Assembly (NCBI GenBank): GCA_016741995.1
Contig: JACVCO010000002.1
Span: 235,267 to 299,266, forward strand
Direction: 5' to 3'
Length of the DNA: 64,000 bases
Origin: Hydrogenophaga sp.
GTDB taxonomy: Bacteria > Pseudomonadota > Gammaproteobacteria > Burkholderiales > Burkholderiaceae_C
In this document: positions 24,863 through 38,720 of the stretch, piece after piece
Numbering within the stretch: the stretch's first letter is position 1
Layout of the letters: every line of letters begins with the position of its first letter
Position numbers and translations under genes: made by a program
The notes under the pieces: model-generated
What the model was told of the DNA's origin: nothing
Seen by the model: the letters and a program-made list of their open reading frames with translations, nothing else
Database searches by the model: none

Positions 24863-25473
24863 CGTCCGGACACCGCGAGCCGCGCCGCCATCAGCGCGAA
24901 GGCGGCCGCGAAGCCGCGGCGCAGGGCGTTCTGCACCCGCAGGGAGCCGATGACCCGTTCGCGCAGCGCGTGGGCCAGCGCGCCGTACACCACGAACACG
25001 GCGAGCGTCATGGCCATGAAGACCGCGCTCAACGCACTGAAGTGCAGCATCGGCGCGGGGTCGGCCGGGTTCATGAACTGCGGCAGGAACGCCAGGAAGA
25101 AGAGGGTGAGCTTGGGGTTCAGCAGATTGACCAGCACGCCGCGGCCGATCAGTTGCCGCCCCGTGCGGCGGCGCCCGCTGGCGTCGGCGGTGAAGGCGGT
25201 GCGGTCGCGCCAGGTGGCCCAGGCCAGGTACAGCAGGTAGGCCACGCCGGCCAGCTTGAGCGCCTGGAAGGCCAGGGCGCCCGCGTGCATCACGGCCGTC
25301 AGGCCGAGGGCGGTGGCCAGCATGTGCGGCACGATGCCGAGGGTGCAGCCCACGGCGGCGAGGGTGCTGGCCGCGCGGCCCTGCGACAGCCCGGTGGACA
25401 CGGTGTAGAGCACGCCCGCCCCCGGGGTGAGCACCACCACGGCGGAGGTGAGGAGGAATTCGAGGCTGATCAT
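24859..25473 (-). CDS. LysE/RhtB-family amino-acid exporter
   Basis: 204 residues with six hydrophobic segments. It has the family start LEFLLTSAVVVLTPGAGVLYTVSTGLSQGR and the central motif GVLVNLLNPKLTLFFLAFLPQF. LysE/RhtB proteins export amino acids or their analogues. The divergently placed candidate regulator is not adjacent; the AraC gene next upstream is on the same strand 62 bases away. Substrate cannot be told from sequence. Confidence 0.88.
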   Translation of the reverse strand: MISLEFLLTSAVVVLTPGAGVLYTVSTGLSQGRAASTLAAVGCTLGIVPHMLATALGLTAVMHAGALAFQALKLAGVAYLLYLAWATWRDRTAFTADASGRRRTGRQLIGRGVLVNLLNPKLTLFFLAFLPQFMNPADPAPMLHFSALSAVFMAMTLAVFVVYGALAHALRERVIGSLRVQNALRRGFAAAFALMAARLAVSGR

Positions 25474-25535
25474 GCGGCGCTCCGGCAGAGGCAAAGGCCG
25501 CATGCTGGCGCCGCACGGCGCCGCCGTCTTGAACG

Positions 25536-26366
25536 CTATTGCGGCCGGGGCGCCCGCTGGTGGCAGGCGCGCTGCCAGGCGCCCGGCGTGAAGCCGTAGC
25601 TGCGCTGGAAGTGGCGGTGCAGGTGGCTCTGGTCGGCGAAACCGCAGGCGAAGGCGGCGTCGCCGATGGCCGTGCCGGTGGCGATGAGTTCGCGGGCCTG
25701 GCGCAGCCGGTGCTGCTGCAGCCAGGCGAAGGGCGGCAGGCCGTGCGCCCGGGCGAACTGCCGCACCAACTGGAAGCGCGACAGGCCGGCCAGGCGTGCC
25801 AATGTGTCCAGGCTGGGCGGTGCACTCATCTGGTCGAGCAGGCATTCGCGCACGGCCTGCAGCGCTGCCGCGGCCGGGTCTTCGGTTTTGCGGTGGCCGT
25901 GGCGCAGCGCCAGCAGGCCGCAGGCCGTGGCCAGGGCCTCCTCCCAGGTGGCCTGCGACCAGGCCGATGCATCGGCGCGCAAGGCATCCCAGCGCTGGAA
26001 CACCGCGTGCAGCGCCTGGCGCACCGCGGTGTCGCTCAGCACCGGGCGGGTGAGTTCCTGATCGCTGTGGCCGGTGAGCGCGCCCAGGGCCGCGGGCGTG
26101 AGGTAGACCATGCGCCAGCGCCGGGCCTGCCCGTCCAGCGGGATGCCGTCGTGCACCTCGCCGGGGTTGACCGTGATGATGTCGCCGGCCTGGGCCGTCA
26201 CCGGGCCGCGCGCGCTGGCGGTGCGGTGCGTGCCCTCGTCCATCACGCCGAAGCCGAAGCCCTCGTGCCAGTGCCGCCCGAAGCTGCGGGCGCTGTGCAT
26301 GGCCACCGCGTGCACACCGTCGAGCGGGCCGTGGCGCAGGTCGACGAGGTGCAGCGGCGGCTTCAT
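25536..26366 (-). CDS. AraC-family transcriptional regulator
   Basis: 276 residues: an N-terminal cupin-like sensor domain (HWHEGFGFGVMDEG; NPGEVHDGIP) and a C-terminal double helix-turn-helix (LDTLARLAGLSRFQLVRQFARAHG... and GDAAFACGFADQSHLHRHFQRSYGFTPG). This layout is common for regulators of neighbouring LysE-type exporters, and the exporter gene lies directly downstream, so it may control it. A GTG at 26375 is an alternative start that would overlap the prfC stop. Confidence 0.88.
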   Translation of the reverse strand: MKPPLHLVDLRHGPLDGVHAVAMHSARSFGRHWHEGFGFGVMDEGTHRTASARGPVTAQAGDIITVNPGEVHDGIPLDGQARRWRMVYLTPAALGALTGHSDQELTRPVLSDTAVRQALHAVFQRWDALRADASAWSQATWEEALATACGLLALRHGHRKTEDPAAAALQAVRECLLDQMSAPPSLDTLARLAGLSRFQLVRQFARAHGLPPFAWLQQHRLRQARELIATGTAIGDAAFACGFADQSHLHRHFQRSYGFTPGAWQRACHQRAPRPQ

Positions 26367-26371
26367 GGAAA

Positions 26372-27991
<1,620 letters not shown>

Positions 27992-28032
27992 AGCCCGCGA
28001 TTATCGAGCCCCGGGGGCTTCGGGCTGGGACA

Positions 28033-29310
28033 ATGCGGCCCATGCACCCCAAAGCCCTGCTCGACGAGAGCGCCCGCCTGATCGAAGCCGTCTTTCGCTT
28101 TCAGCACCCCGCTGACGCGGTGGTCGCCCGCCATTTTCGCGAGAACAAATCGCTCGGCCCGCGCGAGCGGGCCACCTTGTCCGACTCGGTGTACGCCGTG
28201 CTGCGCGAGCGCCTGCGGTTCGAGTGGCTCGCCCGCTCGGGCAGCGGCTCGTTGTGGCGCCGCCTCGCCATCCTGGGCTTCCCCGGCGACCGCGACTTCC
28301 TCAAGAGCGCACTGAGCGAGCCCGAAAAGGTGTGGCTCGACACCACCGCGAAAGTGCGTGAGGACGAATGGCTGGCCCCGCACCGCCACAACCTGCCCGA
28401 CTGGCTGGCCGACGCCCTGCGCGCGCAAGTGGGCAGCGGATTCGACGCCCTGGCGGCCAGCCTGCTGCGGGCCGCGCCGCTGGACCTGCGCGTGAACCTG
28501 CTCAAGACCAAACGCGATGCCGCCCTGGCCGCCCTGAAGCAGGCCGGCCTGGCGGCCGAACCCACACCCCACTCGCCGCTGGGCATCCGCCTGCAGGGCA
28601 AGCCCACGCTGGCCAAGGTGCCGGCGTTTGCGAACGGCGAGGTCGAGGTGCAGGACGAAGGCTCCCAGCTGCTGGCGCTGTTGCTCGATGCCAAGCGCGG
28701 CGAGATGGTGGTGGATTTCTGCGCCGGTGCCGGCGGCAAGACGCTCGCGATCGGCGCCGCCATGCGCAACAGCGGTCGCCTTTATGCGTTCGACACCTCG
28801 GCTCACCGGCTCGACGGCCTCAAGCCGCGGCTGGCGCGCAGCGGCCTGTCGAACGTGCACCCGGTGGCGATCGCGCACGAGCGCGACGACCGCATCAAGC
28901 GCCTGGCCGGCAAGATCGACCGCGTGCTGGTGGATGCCCCGTGCTCCGGCCTGGGCACGCTGCGCCGCAGCCCCGACCTCAAATGGCGCCAGACGCCGCA
29001 AACCGTGGCCGCGCAAGCGGTGCTGCAGCAAGCCATCCTGGCCAGCGCGGCACGCCTGCTCAAGCCGGGCGGGCGGCTGGTGTACGCCACCTGCAGCCTG
29101 CTGCGCGAGGAAAACGAGGCGGTGGCCGAGGCGTTCTCCGCCGCCCACGCGGATTTCGAGGTCGAGGCGGTCGTGGACATCCTGACCGGCGCCCGCGTGT
29201 CGGGGGCCGCCGATCTGTGCTCGGGCGATGGCGGGCGCTTCCTGCGCCTGTGGCCGCACCGGCACCACGCCGATGGCTTTTTTGCTGCCGTCTGGCGGAA
29301 AAAAGCTTGA
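28033..29310 (+). CDS. RsmB/NOP2-type RNA (cytosine-5) methyltransferase
   Basis: 425 residues. After an N-terminal RNA-binding region (NusB-like length and helices) comes a Rossmann methyltransferase. It has the SAM loop VVDFCAGAGGKTLAIG, the PCSG motif in DAPCSGLGTLRRSPDLKW, and the catalytic cysteine in YATCSLLREENE. These two Cys motifs define m5C RNA methyltransferases such as RsmB and RsmF. Which RNA is modified cannot be decided. ATGs at 28033 and 28042 are both possible starts. Confidence 0.9.
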   Translation: MRPMHPKALLDESARLIEAVFRFQHPADAVVARHFRENKSLGPRERATLSDSVYAVLRERLRFEWLARSGSGSLWRRLAILGFPGDRDFLKSALSEPEKVWLDTTAKVREDEWLAPHRHNLPDWLADALRAQVGSGFDALAASLLRAAPLDLRVNLLKTKRDAALAALKQAGLAAEPTPHSPLGIRLQGKPTLAKVPAFANGEVEVQDEGSQLLALLLDAKRGEMVVDFCAGAGGKTLAIGAAMRNSGRLYAFDTSAHRLDGLKPRLARSGLSNVHPVAIAHERDDRIKRLAGKIDRVLVDAPCSGLGTLRRSPDLKWRQTPQTVAAQAVLQQAILASAARLLKPGGRLVYATCSLLREENEAVAEAFSAAHADFEVEAVVDILTGARVSGAADLCSGDGGRFLRLWPHRHHADGFFAAVWRKKA

Positions 29311-29357
29311 TCGGTATCAATTGGCCCTGAACTTCCGGCCAGTTCCGGGTCACTCAT

Positions 29358-29376
29358 GGGCCAAAGGGCTTGGCCC
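29358..29376 (+). terminator. Hairpin downstream of the methyltransferase gene
   Basis: GGGCCAA, loop AGGGC, TTGGCCC: a perfect 7-bp stem 47 bases past the stop. There is no T-run, so it is only a weak terminator candidate. Its right arm overlaps the -35 of the desaturase promoter. Confidence 0.35.
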
Positions 29377-29398
29377 GTGGGCACCCCCCACCTAAAAT
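29370..29398 (+). promoter_or_regulatory. Sigma70-type promoter for the desaturase
   Basis: TTGGCC at 29370-29375, a 17-base spacer and TAAAAT at 29393-29398: 4/6 and 5/6 to consensus with ideal spacing in otherwise very GC-rich DNA. It would give a leader of about 70 bases before the ATG at 29477. Confidence 0.5.
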
Positions 29399-29476
29399 CC
29401 CGGTATCGACGCCCGCCTGCCCCGGGCGCCCGGATATTCCTGCGTTTTGCGTTTGGGCAATCCTGATTGGACCTTG

Positions 29477-30703
29477 ATGATTCCTTCCGAACCCGGCTTC
29501 CTGTCTGCCTTCATCGATGGCGCCGTTGACTTCGTTGCCAACGGCCTGACAGGCCTCGCCTGGTGGCAGGTGCTGATCGTGGCATTGGTGTTCACGCACA
29601 TCACCATCGCCAGCGTCACCATCTACCTGCACCGACATTCCGCGCACCGCTCGCTCGACCTGCACCCGATCGCGTCGCACTTCTTCCGCTTCTGGCTCTG
29701 GATGAGCACCGGCATGGTCACCAAGGAGTGGACGGCCATCCACCGCAAGCACCACGCCAAGTGCGAGCAGGAGGGCGACCCGCACAGCCCGCAGATCTTC
29801 GGCATCAAGAAGGTTTTCTTCGAGGGCGCCGAGCTCTACCGCACCGAAGCCAAGAACGCCGACACCCTGGCGCGCTACGGCCACAACACGCCCGACGACT
29901 GGATCGAGCGCAACGTCTACTCCCGCTATTCGGCGCTGGGCGTCAGCCTGATGCTGATCATCAACGTGCTGCTGTTCGGTGCGCTTGGCCTCACGGTCTG
30001 GGCGATCCAGATGGCCTGGATCCCCGTCACGGCGGCCGGCATCATCAACGGCATCGGCCACTGGTGGGGTTACCGCAATTTCGAAGCGGTGGACGCCAGC
30101 ACCAACATCTCGCCCTGGGGCATCATCATCGGCGGCGAGGAACTGCACAACAACCACCACACCTACCCCACGTCGGCGAAGCTTTCGGTCAAGCCGTACG
30201 AGTTCGACATCGGCTGGATGTACATCAGCATCCTGCAGTCGGTGGGCCTGGCGTCGGTGAAGAAGGTGCCGCCCAAGATGGCTTTCGGCGCGGTGAAGCC
30301 CGTGGCTGACGAAAAAACACTCGAGGCCATCATCGCCAACCGCTACGAGGTGATGGCGGGTTATGCGCGCGAACTGCGCGAGGCCTGCAAAACGGAAATC
30401 GCCACGCTCAAGGCGCGTCAGGCCGACGCCTCGGTGCTCAAGGCGGCCAAGCGCTGGTTGCACCGGGATGACGACAAGGTGCCGCCGGCCGTGAAACCGC
30501 AGCTGGCCCAGGCGCGTGCCGAGCACCCGGTGCTCGACAAGATGGTCACGATGCGCGAAGAACTGCGTGCGCTGTGGTCGAGCACGAACGCCACCCGCGA
30601 GCAACTGGCGGCCGATCTGCAGGCCTGGTGCCACCGTGCCGAAGAAAGTGGCATCGCCGCCTTGCGCGACTTCTCGATCCGCCTGCGTTCTGCACACGCC
30701 TGA
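29477..30703 (+). CDS. Fatty acid desaturase (acyl-lipid/acyl-CoA delta-9 type)
   Basis: 408 residues. The three histidine boxes of membrane di-iron desaturases are present: HRHSAHR (box 1), HRKHH (box 2) and HNNHH (box 3), spaced as in delta-9 enzymes, with hydrophobic segments between them. The enzyme introduces a cis double bond into membrane fatty acids, usually in response to cold or oxygen. The last 110 residues (after about 295) are an extra, mostly helical charged region not needed for catalysis. The ATG at 29477 fits the family; a TTG directly before it is an alternative. Confidence 0.92.
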   Translation: MIPSEPGFLSAFIDGAVDFVANGLTGLAWWQVLIVALVFTHITIASVTIYLHRHSAHRSLDLHPIASHFFRFWLWMSTGMVTKEWTAIHRKHHAKCEQEGDPHSPQIFGIKKVFFEGAELYRTEAKNADTLARYGHNTPDDWIERNVYSRYSALGVSLMLIINVLLFGALGLTVWAIQMAWIPVTAAGIINGIGHWWGYRNFEAVDASTNISPWGIIIGGEELHNNHHTYPTSAKLSVKPYEFDIGWMYISILQSVGLASVKKVPPKMAFGAVKPVADEKTLEAIIANRYEVMAGYARELREACKTEIATLKARQADASVLKAAKRWLHRDDDKVPPAVKPQLAQARAEHPVLDKMVTMREELRALWSSTNATREQLAADLQAWCHRAEESGIAALRDFSIRLRSAHA

Positions 30704-30739
30704 CGATGGATGGCGGCCCGTGGGCCGGCCTTGTTCAGG

Positions 30740-30779
30740 CAACAAAAAACCCGCTGTTCTCATAGCGGGTTTTTTGTTG
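30740..30779. terminator. Strong bidirectional intrinsic terminator
   Basis: A 16-bp perfect stem: CAACAAAAAACCCGCT, an 8-base loop, AGCGGGTTTTTTGTTG. A-run and T-run flank the GC core on either side, so it works for both convergent units, the desaturase and rpmB-rpmG. Confidence 0.95.
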
Positions 30780-30792
30780 GGGTGGTGCCGAA

Positions 30793-30963
30793 TTACTTCA
30801 GCTTCACTTCCTTGTAGTCCACGTGCTTGCGAGCAACGGGGTCGAACTTCTTGAAGAGCAGCTTGTCGGGCGTGGTCTTCTTGTTCTTGTTCGTGGTGTA
30901 GAAGTGGCCGGTGCCCGCGGTGGACTCCAGCTTGATCTTTTCGCGACCGCCTTTGGTTGCCAT
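30793..30963 (-). CDS. rpmG: 50S ribosomal protein L33
   Basis: A 56-residue L33: [24 protein letters not shown], then [16 protein letters not shown] and a Lys-rich end. It has no cysteines, so it is the zinc-free form. It lies 11 bases behind rpmB and its ATG follows a clear GGAG. The order rpmB-rpmG is standard. Confidence 0.97.
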   Translation of the reverse strand: MATKGGREKIKLESTAGTGHFYTTNKNKKTTPDKLLFKKFDPVARKHVDYKEVKLK

Positions 30964-30974
30964 GGTGGTTCTCC

Positions 30975-31208
30975 TTAAGCTTGGCCGTTGGCGCGCATGT
31001 CGGCCAGCACGACGTCGATGCCTTTCTTGTCGATCAGGCGCAGGGCAGCGCCCGAGACGCGCAGACGAACCCAGCGGTTCTCGCTCTCGACCCAGAAACG
31101 GCGGTATTGCAGGTTCGGCAGGAACCGGCGCTTGGTTTTGTTGTTGGCGTGGGAAACGTTGTTCCCGACCTGGGGCTTCTTGCCCGTGACGTCGCAGACG
31201 CGTGCCAT
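30975..31208 (-). CDS. rpmB: 50S ribosomal protein L28
   Basis: A 77-residue L28 with the typical start [28 protein letters not shown] and the end [22 protein letters not shown]. First gene of the rpmB-rpmG operon. The upstream leader (about 150 bases from the -10) holds two stem-loops at 31247-31269 and 31326-31344, described as a finding. Confidence 0.97.
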   Translation of the reverse strand: MARVCDVTGKKPQVGNNVSHANNKTKRRFLPNLQYRRFWVESENRWVRLRVSGAALRLIDKKGIDVVLADMRANGQA

Positions 31209-31360
31209 GAGGACACTCCGATCCATTACTCGGCCGTTCGCAGCGGGTCGCAGGCATTGTGTCTGCGACTGGCGTTCAGCCTCACCTCGCCAGATAAGGG
31301 TGGCGGTAACCCGGGGATCGCGGTTTGCCCGGCATGACCGGGCATTCAGCAAAGCCCGCG

Positions 31361-31366
31361 ATTATA
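31361..31366 (-). promoter_or_regulatory. -10 element of the rpmB-rpmG promoter
   Basis: A perfect TATAAT on the minus strand just upstream of the ribosomal operon. No good -35 lies at 16-18 bases; TTGACC occurs 20 bases upstream, overlapping the end of trxB. The promoter therefore sits in the trxB-rpmB gap and the -35 is uncertain. Confidence 0.5.
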
Positions 31367-31388
31367 GCCATAACCGCGGGCGGGCGGG

Positions 31389-32411
<1,023 letters not shown>

Positions 32412-32496
32412 TCAATGGCCCTTTGGTGTAGGCGTTGATCGGCCGGGATTGTAGGGAAGCGGGCCCTGTTCAACCCCGCCGTATGGGAATACACGC

Positions 32497-33171
32497 ATGT
32501 CCATCCTGTCCAATCTCGACCTGATCCGCCGCGTGCCGCTGTTCTCCACCCTGACGCAGGCTCAGGCCGAATCGGTGGCGGACGCGGTGGTCAAGCGCCG
32601 CTACAAGCGCGGTGAGTGCATCGTCGAGCAGGGCAAGAAGTCCAACTGCCTGGCCATCGTGCTCACCGGTCGCGCGCGCGTGGTCACCACCGATTCGCGA
32701 GGCCGCGAGGTGATCCTCGCCACCATGAACCCCGGCGACTACGTGGGCGAGATGAGCCTGATCGACAACCAGCCGCACTCGGCCACGGTGCGTGCCGAGG
32801 TGCAGACCGATGTGCTGATCCTCGGTCGCAACGAGTTCGCCCGCTGCCTGCCCGAGAACTCGTCCATGGCCTATGCCGTCATGCGCGGGCTCGTGCAGCG
32901 CCTGCGCCACGCCGACCGCAAGATCGAGTCGCTCGCGCTGCTCGATGTCTATGGCCGTGTGGCGCGCGCCCTGCTGGAGCAGGCCCAGCCGGGCCGCGAG
33001 GGCCAGATGATGATCCGCGAGCGGGTCTCGCGCCAGGACGTGGCCAAGATGATCGGCGCCTCCCGCGAGATGGTGAGCCGGGTGATGAAAGATCTGGAAG
33101 ACCGTGGCTTCATCGAGGTCACCGAGGACGGCGCCACGATCATCAAGGACCGCCTCAGCACCCTCGGCTGA
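32497..33171 (+). CDS. Crp/Fnr-family transcriptional regulator
   Basis: 224 residues: a cyclic-nucleotide-binding-type beta-roll (about 15-130, with VLTGRARVVTTDSRGREVILATMNPGDYVGEMSLID) and a Crp-type winged helix (VSRQDVAKMIGASREMVSRVMKDLEDRGFIE). It lacks the N-terminal cysteine cluster of Fnr, so it is Crp-like rather than an oxygen-sensing Fnr. Effector and targets are unknown. It lies 53 bases before ftsK on the same strand. Confidence 0.9.
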   Translation: MSILSNLDLIRRVPLFSTLTQAQAESVADAVVKRRYKRGECIVEQGKKSNCLAIVLTGRARVVTTDSRGREVILATMNPGDYVGEMSLIDNQPHSATVRAEVQTDVLILGRNEFARCLPENSSMAYAVMRGLVQRLRHADRKIESLALLDVYGRVARALLEQAQPGREGQMMIRERVSRQDVAKMIGASREMVSRVMKDLEDRGFIEVTEDGATIIKDRLSTLG

Positions 33172-33224
33172 CGCCCGGTCGAGATGGCTGGCTGGGGTAA
33201 GCTTGCGCTTGCTTCCAGCCGGTC

Positions 33225-35564
<2,340 letters not shown>

Positions 35565-35605
35565 CCACCGGTGCAACTCCGCCGGCGCCCCAGGCTCTCA
35601 ACCCC

Positions 35606-36250
35606 ATGCGAATCCGAACCCTGCTTGCCCTGGCCGCGTTGTGCTGGGCTGTTGTGCTCCCCGCCCAGGCCGATGGCCTGAAGGCGCTTGAAGCTTTTCT
35701 GCGCGAAGCCGGCAGCGCGCGCGCCGAATTCACCCAGGTGGTGACCTCGCCGACGCGCGCGGGCGAGGCCGCGCCACGCAAGCGCACCAGCAACGGCCGC
35801 TTCGTGTTCCAGCGACCCGACCGTTTCCGCTTCGATTACCTCAAGCCCTTCGAGCAGGTGATCGTGGCCGACGGCCGCCAGCTCTGGCTGCACGACGTGG
35901 ACCTGAACCAGGTGACCGTGCGCGCCCAGAAGGACGCGCTGGGCAGCACGCCCGCCGCGATCATCGCGTCCGCGCCCGACCTGGGTGCCTTGCGCGCCAG
36001 TTTCGATCTGCGCGGGGCGCCCGAACAGGATGGCCTGCAATGGGCCGAAGCCACGCCGAAGCAGCGCGATGGCCAGTTGCGCAAGGTGCGGCTGGGCTTT
36101 GCCGGCACGCAGTTGTCGGTGCTCGACATCGAGGATGGTCTGGGCCAGCGGTCGGTGCTGCGCTTTACCAACTGGCAGAACAACCCGGCCCTGCGCGCCG
36201 AGGAATTCCGCTTCGACCCCCCGGCCGGGGCGGACGTGATCCGCCAGTGA
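35606..36250 (+). CDS. lolA: Outer-membrane lipoprotein carrier protein LolA
   Basis: 214 residues with a signal peptide ending PAQA. The LolA core follows: FTQVVTSPTRAGEAAPRKRTSNGRFVFQRPDRFRFDYLKPFEQVIVADGRQLWLHDVDLNQVTV. LolA ferries lipoproteins through the periplasm to LolB. ATG at 35606 gives a proper signal peptide. The gene is between ftsK and rarA, the usual order in this group and in gammaproteobacteria. Confidence 0.93.
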   Translation: MRIRTLLALAALCWAVVLPAQADGLKALEAFLREAGSARAEFTQVVTSPTRAGEAAPRKRTSNGRFVFQRPDRFRFDYLKPFEQVIVADGRQLWLHDVDLNQVTVRAQKDALGSTPAAIIASAPDLGALRASFDLRGAPEQDGLQWAEATPKQRDGQLRKVRLGFAGTQLSVLDIEDGLGQRSVLRFTNWQNNPALRAEEFRFDPPAGADVIRQ

Positions 36251-36266
36251 CCGCGCCGAGCCCCCC

Positions 36267-37556
36267 TTGAACACGCTCGCCCACGCCCCGCTGGCCGAAC
36301 GCCTGCGCCCACGCACGCTGGGCGATGTGATCGGCCAGCAGCACCTGCTGGGCGACGGCATGGCGCTTCGGCTGGCGTTCGAATCCGGCCAGCCGCACAG
36401 CTGCATCCTCTGGGGGCCGCCCGGCGTGGGCAAGACCACCATCGCGCGCCTCATGGCCGATGCCTTCGACGCGCAGTTCATCACCATCAGCGCCGTGCTC
36501 GGTGGCGTGAAGGACATCCGTGAGGCGGTGGAGCAGGCCCAGCTCGCGCGCGACGGCCTGCACGCGCAGCGCACCATCGTCTTCGTCGACGAAGTGCACC
36601 GCTTCAACAAGAGCCAGCAGGACGCCTTCCTGCCGCACGTCGAAAGCGGCCTGTTCACCTTCATCGGCGCCACCACCGAAAACCCCTCGTTCGAGGTCAA
36701 CTCCGCGCTGCTTTCGCGTGCCGCGGTCTACGTGCTGCAACCGCTCACCGAGGACGACCTGCGCGCCATCGTGGCCAAGGCGCGCGCCATCGACGCCGTG
36801 CCGGCCATCGAAGACGCCGCGCTGGCCCGGCTCATCGCCTACGCAGACGGCGATGCGCGGCGCCTGCTGAACACGCTCGAAACACTGGCGGTGGCGGCGC
36901 GCAGCGAAAAACTCGACACCGTCACCGACGCCTGGTTGCTCAAGGTGCTGGGCGAGCGCATGCGCCGCTACGACAAGGGCGGCGAGCAGTTCTACGACAC
37001 CATCAGCGCGCTGCACAAAAGCGTGCGCGGCTCCGACCCCGATGCCGCGCTCTACTGGTTCGTGCGCATGCTCGACGGTGGCGTGGACCCGCGCTATGTG
37101 GCGCGCCGCCTGATCCGCATGGCGGCCGAAGACATCGGCCTGGCCGATCCGCGGGCGCTGCGCCTGGCGCTCGACGCCACCGAGGTCTACGAACGCCTGG
37201 GCTCGCCCGAGGGCGAGCTCGCACTGGGGGAGTGCGTGGTCTATCTGGCGATGGCACCCAAGTCGAACGCGGTCTACAAGGCATTCAACGAAGCCCGGGC
37301 CCTCGTCAAGCGCGACGGCACCCGCCCGGTGCCGCTGCACCTGCGCAATGCGCCCACGCAGCTGATGAAGTCGCTCGACTACGGCAAGGGATACCGATAC
37401 GCCCATGACGAGCCCGATGGCTTTGCCGCCGGGGAGCGGTACTGGCCTGAGGGGCTGACCCCGCCGACCTTCTATGAGCCCGTCGAGCGCGGGCTGGAAA
37501 TCCGTATCGGTGAAAAGCTGCGCGAGCTGCGCCGGCTGAATCATCAGAAGGATTGA
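36267..37556 (+). CDS. rarA: Replication-associated recombination protein A (AAA+ ATPase)
   Basis: 429 residues of the RarA/MgsA (WRNIP1) family, which acts at stalled replication forks. Start LAERLRPRTLGDVIGQQHLLG, Walker A GPPGVGKTTIARL, Walker B IVFVDEVHRFNKSQQDAFLPH, sensor TTENPSFEVNSALLSR, and the C-terminal tetramerisation region are present. The start is a TTG at 36267; no ATG lies nearby. The 16-base gap from lolA suggests co-transcription. Confidence 0.95.
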   Translation: MNTLAHAPLAERLRPRTLGDVIGQQHLLGDGMALRLAFESGQPHSCILWGPPGVGKTTIARLMADAFDAQFITISAVLGGVKDIREAVEQAQLARDGLHAQRTIVFVDEVHRFNKSQQDAFLPHVESGLFTFIGATTENPSFEVNSALLSRAAVYVLQPLTEDDLRAIVAKARAIDAVPAIEDAALARLIAYADGDARRLLNTLETLAVAARSEKLDTVTDAWLLKVLGERMRRYDKGGEQFYDTISALHKSVRGSDPDAALYWFVRMLDGGVDPRYVARRLIRMAAEDIGLADPRALRLALDATEVYERLGSPEGELALGECVVYLAMAPKSNAVYKAFNEARALVKRDGTRPVPLHLRNAPTQLMKSLDYGKGYRYAHDEPDGFAAGERYWPEGLTPPTFYEPVERGLEIRIGEKLRELRRLNHQKD

Positions 37557-37668
37557 TGCGTCCGTAGTCGCACTGATACGGGCGACCCCGGCCCGGGTTT
37601 ACCCTCTGATTTCAGGGGTGTCCCCCCATTCGGGGCCCCGTTACCCGTCGCTACAATCGCGCACCACC

Positions 37669-37713
37669 AACCCGCCCCCGGCCTCTACCCAGGCCGTTTC
37701 TGGCGGGTTTTTT
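37669..37713 (+). terminator. Two-part stem-loop with T-run between rarA and livH
   Basis: AACCCGCC (37669-37676) pairs with GGCGGGTT (37702-37709), enclosing a second hairpin CGGCCT/AGGCCG; six Ts follow (37708-37713). It is a good intrinsic terminator. A -10-like TACAAT at 37652-37657 lies just upstream, so in transcripts starting there it would sit in the livH leader and could attenuate. Confidence 0.75.
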
Positions 37714-37771
37714 GCTAGGTCAAGGGGGGTGGCCAAGGCCCCCCGCCGGTCAAAAACACGGAGAACCTTTC

Positions 37772-38701
37772 ATGGAAGTCTTGCTACAGCAGATCCTCAA
37801 CGGTCTGGTGCTGGGCAGCATGTACGCCCTGGTCGCCCTGGGCTACACGATGGTGTACGGCATCATCGGCCTCATCAACTTCGCCCACGGCGATGTCCTC
37901 ATGGTGGGGGCGCTGACCAGTTGGACGCTCATCACCACCATGCGCGAAGCCTCGCCCGACCTGCCCGGTTGGCTGATGCTGCTGACGGCCACCGTCATCG
38001 CCATGGTGGTGTGTGCGGCGCTCAACTTCACCATCGAGAAGCTGGCCTACCGGCCGCTGCGCAACTCGCCCCGCCTGGCCCCGCTGATCACGGCGATCGG
38101 CGTCTCCATCCTGCTGCAGACGCTGGCCATGATCATCTGGAAGCCGAACCCCAAGTCCTATCCCTCGACGCTGTCGCGCGAACCGATCGACTTCTTCGGC
38201 GCCGTGCTCTCCATCACCCAGATCACCATCCTGGCCACCACGGTCATCGTGCTGGCGCTGCTGATGTGGCTGGTCAACCGCACCAACCTGGGTCGCGCCA
38301 TGCGCGCCACCGCCGAGAACCCGCGTGTGGCCGCCCTCATGGGCATCAAGCCCGACGTGGTCATCTCCGCCACCTTCATCATCGGCGCCATGCTGGCGGC
38401 CATCGCCGGCATCATGTGGGCCTCCAACTACGGCACGGTGCAGCACGCCATGGGCTTCATGCCCGGCCTCAAGGCTTTCGTGGCCGCGGTCATGGGCGGC
38501 ATCGGCAACCTCGCCGGTGCCGTGATCGGTGGCGTGGCCCTGGGCCTCATCGAGTCGCTGGGCGCCGGCTACCTCGGCAAGCTCACAGGCGGTTTCCTGG
38601 GCAGCCAGTACACCGACATCTTCGCCTTCATCGTGCTGGCCTTCGTTCTGATCCTGCGTCCCTCGGGCCTGCTGGGTGAGCGCGTGGCCGATCGCGCCTG
38701 A
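37772..38701 (+). CDS. livH: Branched-chain amino-acid ABC transporter permease
   Basis: A 309-residue inner-membrane permease of the LivH family with about eight hydrophobic segments and the cytoplasmic loop around NRTNLGRAMRATAENPRVAALMGI that contacts the ATPases. It starts the livHMGF operon. Family members move leucine/isoleucine/valine, but also amides, urea or aromatic acids, and no binding-protein gene is present here to fix the substrate. The ATG follows GGAGAA. Confidence 0.9.
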   Translation: MEVLLQQILNGLVLGSMYALVALGYTMVYGIIGLINFAHGDVLMVGALTSWTLITTMREASPDLPGWLMLLTATVIAMVVCAALNFTIEKLAYRPLRNSPRLAPLITAIGVSILLQTLAMIIWKPNPKSYPSTLSREPIDFFGAVLSITQITILATTVIVLALLMWLVNRTNLGRAMRATAENPRVAALMGIKPDVVISATFIIGAMLAAIAGIMWASNYGTVQHAMGFMPGLKAFVAAVMGGIGNLAGAVIGGVALGLIESLGAGYLGKLTGGFLGSQYTDIFAFIVLAFVLILRPSGLLGERVADRA

Positions 38702-38720
38702 TGCCACCGGGAGAACACAC

